DNA of 64,000 bases. Source: Entonaema liquescens (taxonomy: Eukaryota; Ascomycota; Sordariomycetes; Xylariales; Xylariaceae). Positions 61,199-64,000 of this stretch are shown here, piece after piece. The DNA lies in the NCBI GenBank assembly GCA_902805475.1, contig CADCSX010000025.1:992001-1056000 (forward strand). Reading direction: 5' to 3'. How positions within the stretch are numbered: position 1 is the stretch's first letter; the number at the start of each line of letters is the position of its first letter. Position numbers and translations under genes: made by a program. Below the pieces are notes generated by a model, which saw only the letters and a list, made by a program, of their open reading frames with translations, did not search any database and was not told the DNA's origin.

Positions 61199-61915
61199 TC
61201 AGTACCACTGCAGCATGTCAGATTAGGAAATACAACAAGAGAACATTTTTCCCTCTCAGCAAATTAAACATACCACAACTCCCTCATCAGGTCCGTCAGG
61301 CTTCTCCCCACTCTGCAACTCCCCGAGGCAGGTGCGGATGCGGTTCACGAGCTGGGCGGCGTACGCGGGGGACGGGGGCTTCGGGGTTGGTATGCTGGTG
61401 TCGTTACGCAGAAGCACGGGGGCGGGAACATCGGCATCAAGGGGCATGTTCCCGTATATGGCGGCCTTGACGTCGGCCACGTCGTCGGCGCTCCAGGCCG
61501 CGCCCATGATCACCGCGTAGGGGATCGCGGTGTATGCCCCGGATCCGATGGTGCTGCTTTGCGAGGGGGGCGCGGTACCGCGGAGGACTGTGGCGTGGGG
61601 CGTTAGTCGGTTTGTTTGGTTTCTTTGAGGACGGTTATAGTGAGTGATATTGATGATATAGTTGAAGGGATGGATGGGATGCTTGCTACATACTAAAGGG
61701 CAACTCGGCTGCAGTTGGTTTGCTGCCGAGGCAGAAGAGGATCACTGTATCATAGTGTTTGTTAGCATATAGCTGTCCCATAAGATATATCCAAACCTGG
61801 TTCTAGCCTCTCACTCACCTTCATACTCGGGCTTTAGACCTTCAACAACCATTTTCCCAACAACTTCTGCTTTACCGCAGACGACAATAGGAATCGGTCT
61901 AGATATATCGGCCAT
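61199..61915 (-). CDS. Small conserved-looking protein of unknown function
   Basis: Four exons on the minus strand: 61915-61819, 61744-61694, 61587-61274 and 61207-61199; 471 nt, 156 aa. The N-terminus IPIVVCGKAEVVGKMVVEGLKPEYEVILFC looks like a Rossmann-type first strand, helix and second strand (G-x-x-x-x-G). It is followed by GAYTAIPYAVIMGAAWSADDV and a Pro-rich VPAPVLLRND. Introns have GTGAGT, GTATGT and GTATGT donors. The last exon is only 9 nt; if it is not spliced, the frame runs on from GVVV to CLIC and TGA at 61256. I do not recognise a named family. Confidence 0.7.
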
Positions 61916-64000
61916 GGCGAAAAGGTATAAGTTGGAAAGGTTTAGAGATAGAAGCTTGGTCGTGATGGCGGAGCCCAGGATGAAATCAGGACGGTCTTGA
62001 TCATTATATCTATCAGCTTAACTCGAGGCTGAAGAAAGCTAGCGGCAGGGCGCATATTACCTTGGGGGAAATCGTGCGATGCTAACTAAAATCTTAGACA
62101 CTTAGCCTTCTTTCGTGGTCGTCGGTCCCGAGCGAACCAAGATCTTCCCTACCCTATGAGGAAAACTACCGCGGTGCTGATTGGTCGAAACCCGGGCTTG
62201 GGTTACAGATCCCCTCCGAATCGAGAAACCCGCGACGCAAGGATGGGCGCAAAAGATCCCCTTAAGATTCCTTGATCCGGACCGTACAAGCATCATTCAT
62301 TGGTCCTGGCCCCCTTGGGGGGGAAATCTACCGCGCGGATTAGCAGCCGCAGTCGGCTTGAAAGTTTCCCGTGAGTCGTTCGCGACTTCGCGACGGTGTT
62401 TTATTCACCGCTCGCTACTCCGATTTTGCTATTTGGTTTTTCTTTGGAGTTGAGACATGTATGTGCGCTATTCACTGCACGATTCGGAACTAACTTACTT
62501 GGCTATATATACGTGTATTCTTATGAATCAAATACTTTGGTTTTCTAGAAGATGACGTACTTGAATAAGTCGGGTTTAGAAGGATGCGTATATATATAGG
62601 TAGGTATATTTCACTTAGAAGCGACTTTAAATAAGGGCACATTATTATTAGTTGTTGCCAACTCTCGGTGAAGGTAATTCAACATCATGTTTCTTTTTAG
62701 CTTCTCGGGTACTTTTTCAAAACCTATTTTGATTACTTTACTCTCCATTCCTTCGCATAGTCATAAATAATTAGTCAAGTCGATTAAGGGACGGCACGGG
62801 TTAGTTGCCTCGTGTTTACGAAGGTTTACCGAGCTTTATAATTTCGACAATGCGTCCACGCATAATAGAAAACTTCGTTATCCCATGATACGGTAAATCC
62901 TTTAATAATATGACATGGTGAATGTCTTGATTATGCTTAAATTATGAGAATTGTTATTTTCGAATGCATTATAAGTTGTCACGGCGGTTGTTTAATATTA
63001 GAATCATTTAAGTTATAGCCCGTGTTGTCGTTATTTCTCTTATGTAGGCAGTTTATATTTCGAGGCAATTCAACTAAGCACGTACAAAACTCAACTCCAA
63101 TCTAAACTAGACTTTAAAGGAATTAATCAACTTTTCTATCAGAAGTCGTTCAACTCACCCTGTCCTAGCCTATTTGGTAAATATGTTCAAAATGAAAATC
63201 TTCAATTTTATCGCTTTCTATAACGTAACTATCCGACATTATGCGTAGTTAACTACAAATATTTATTTCTTTTATGTTAAAGTATAACTATTTGGTTATA
63301 TCGAGTTAGACAATTGTTTAATATATTGTTTTTCTGGTAGTTATTATGTTTTTCAACTTAGGTTTGCCACGGCTAAAGAATGTGACATTCACTTATAAAG
63401 CGGCTTAAGCTTTTGAAAGGCATTAGGTACCTGTTTCGAAGGGAGTGAAAGAGAAAAAAGGCTTATCATGTTAACAAGGACGCGTATGATTAGGTACCTA
63501 GTCGAAATACCTTTGATTGTGTCATGTTGAAAACGTTGTTACCTTTACTTAAGAAGCCAATGCAATTGTTCGGCACTCGCTTTATAGAGTAAATGAAAAG
63601 ACCATCGTCACAAAGTAATATGCCTACAGGTAAATTTACCTATATATAAGTACCTTTAATATATATATATTTGCCTATTCATTCATTGGGATACCTATTA
63701 TTGAAATTGTAACAAGTACAGAATCAGAGATAAGATAAAGTCTCAGCATCGGTGAGTATATCAAGGTACTTAGTACCTAGGTACATATATACACGTGTAG
63801 TGGTCAGTGCGTTGAAGGTAGGTACCTAGCATCTTAGGCTATCTCTCGTTAAAGTACCTAAGTACTTGGCCTGTTGTTTTCCTAGAAAACGCGTCTTTGA
63901 TCACAGATACATACATCATATATGTACTTGAGCAATTGGAGCAATTGGTGGGTACAATAGACAGGTACTTAGGTACTTTCAAACTTTACGTACCTTGTTT
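61916..64000. other. Gene-poor, AT-leaning end of the window
   Basis: No coding frame is supported; a 90-codon frame at about 62181-62453 lacks motifs and starts at a non-ATG region. From 63400 onward the DNA is dotted with GGTACCTA/TAGGTACC copies (for example at 63427, 63493, 63763-63783, 63818-63828, 63854-63864 and 63964-63977). Confidence 0.45.

Noticed and set aside
1..64000. CRISPR arrays or bacterial-type operons
   Set aside because: No regularly spaced direct repeats with unique spacers; genes have spliceosomal introns.

Overview
This is nuclear DNA of a filamentous ascomycete (Pezizomycotina; a Sordariomycete is my best guess, not proven). Genes carry short introns (about 50-115 nt) with GTRNGT donors, CTAAC/CTAAT-like branch sites and YAG acceptors. 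Gene content is typically fungal: branchpoint-bridging protein, M28 vacuolar membrane protease, Ure2-like GST, NLR-like STAND proteins, an FTA2-like kinase. Two AT-saturated islands carry the marks of repeat-induced point mutation (RIP).

Layout. 1-5.2 kb has no convincing gene: a purine-strand low-complexity tract, a tandem duplication and a microsatellite. 5.3-11.7 kb holds a Pro-rich/cysteine-peptidase-like protein with an RG-repeat tail, a small secreted Cys-rich protein, a Pro/Gln/Gly low-complexity protein and a second small secreted protein with a one-base frameshift. 13.1-21.6 kb is a conserved housekeeping block, all on the minus strand: M28 protease (982 aa), BBP/SF1 (566 aa, six exons) and a GST (248 aa, six exons). 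23.4-24.8 kb is an atypical Rho-like GTPase. 27.1-36.8 kb is an unidentified gene split by an 8.5-kb nested transposon island with a TTAA target duplication. 37.2-38.4 kb is an FTA2-like kinase-fold gene. 39.0-46.4 kb is a 1228-aa alpha/beta-hydrolase-NACHT-ankyrin NLR whose first intron has been invaded by a 3,413-bp hAT-like element with a perfect 8-bp target duplication. 47.2-48.6 kb is a peroxisomal enoyl-CoA hydratase/isomerase and a small membrane protein. 49.0-52.2 kb is a second NLR (hydrolase-NB-ARC-TPR). 54.8-60.7 kb is a ~1945-aa PH-like scaffold protein. 61.2-61.9 kb is a small conserved-looking protein, followed by gene-poor DNA.

How it fits together. The housekeeping block is separated from a defence-like neighbourhood (two STAND receptors with related hydrolase N-termini, one kinase-fold gene, one broken gene) in which transposons have landed repeatedly. 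Coding models were built by hand from splice signals and reading-frame arithmetic. Where exon lengths add up to a multiple of three with conserved motifs crossing every junction (M28, BBP, GST, Rho, NLR1) I am confident. Four genes need a single-base correction, each in a short run of one base; whether these are assembly errors or real lesions cannot be told from the sequence alone.
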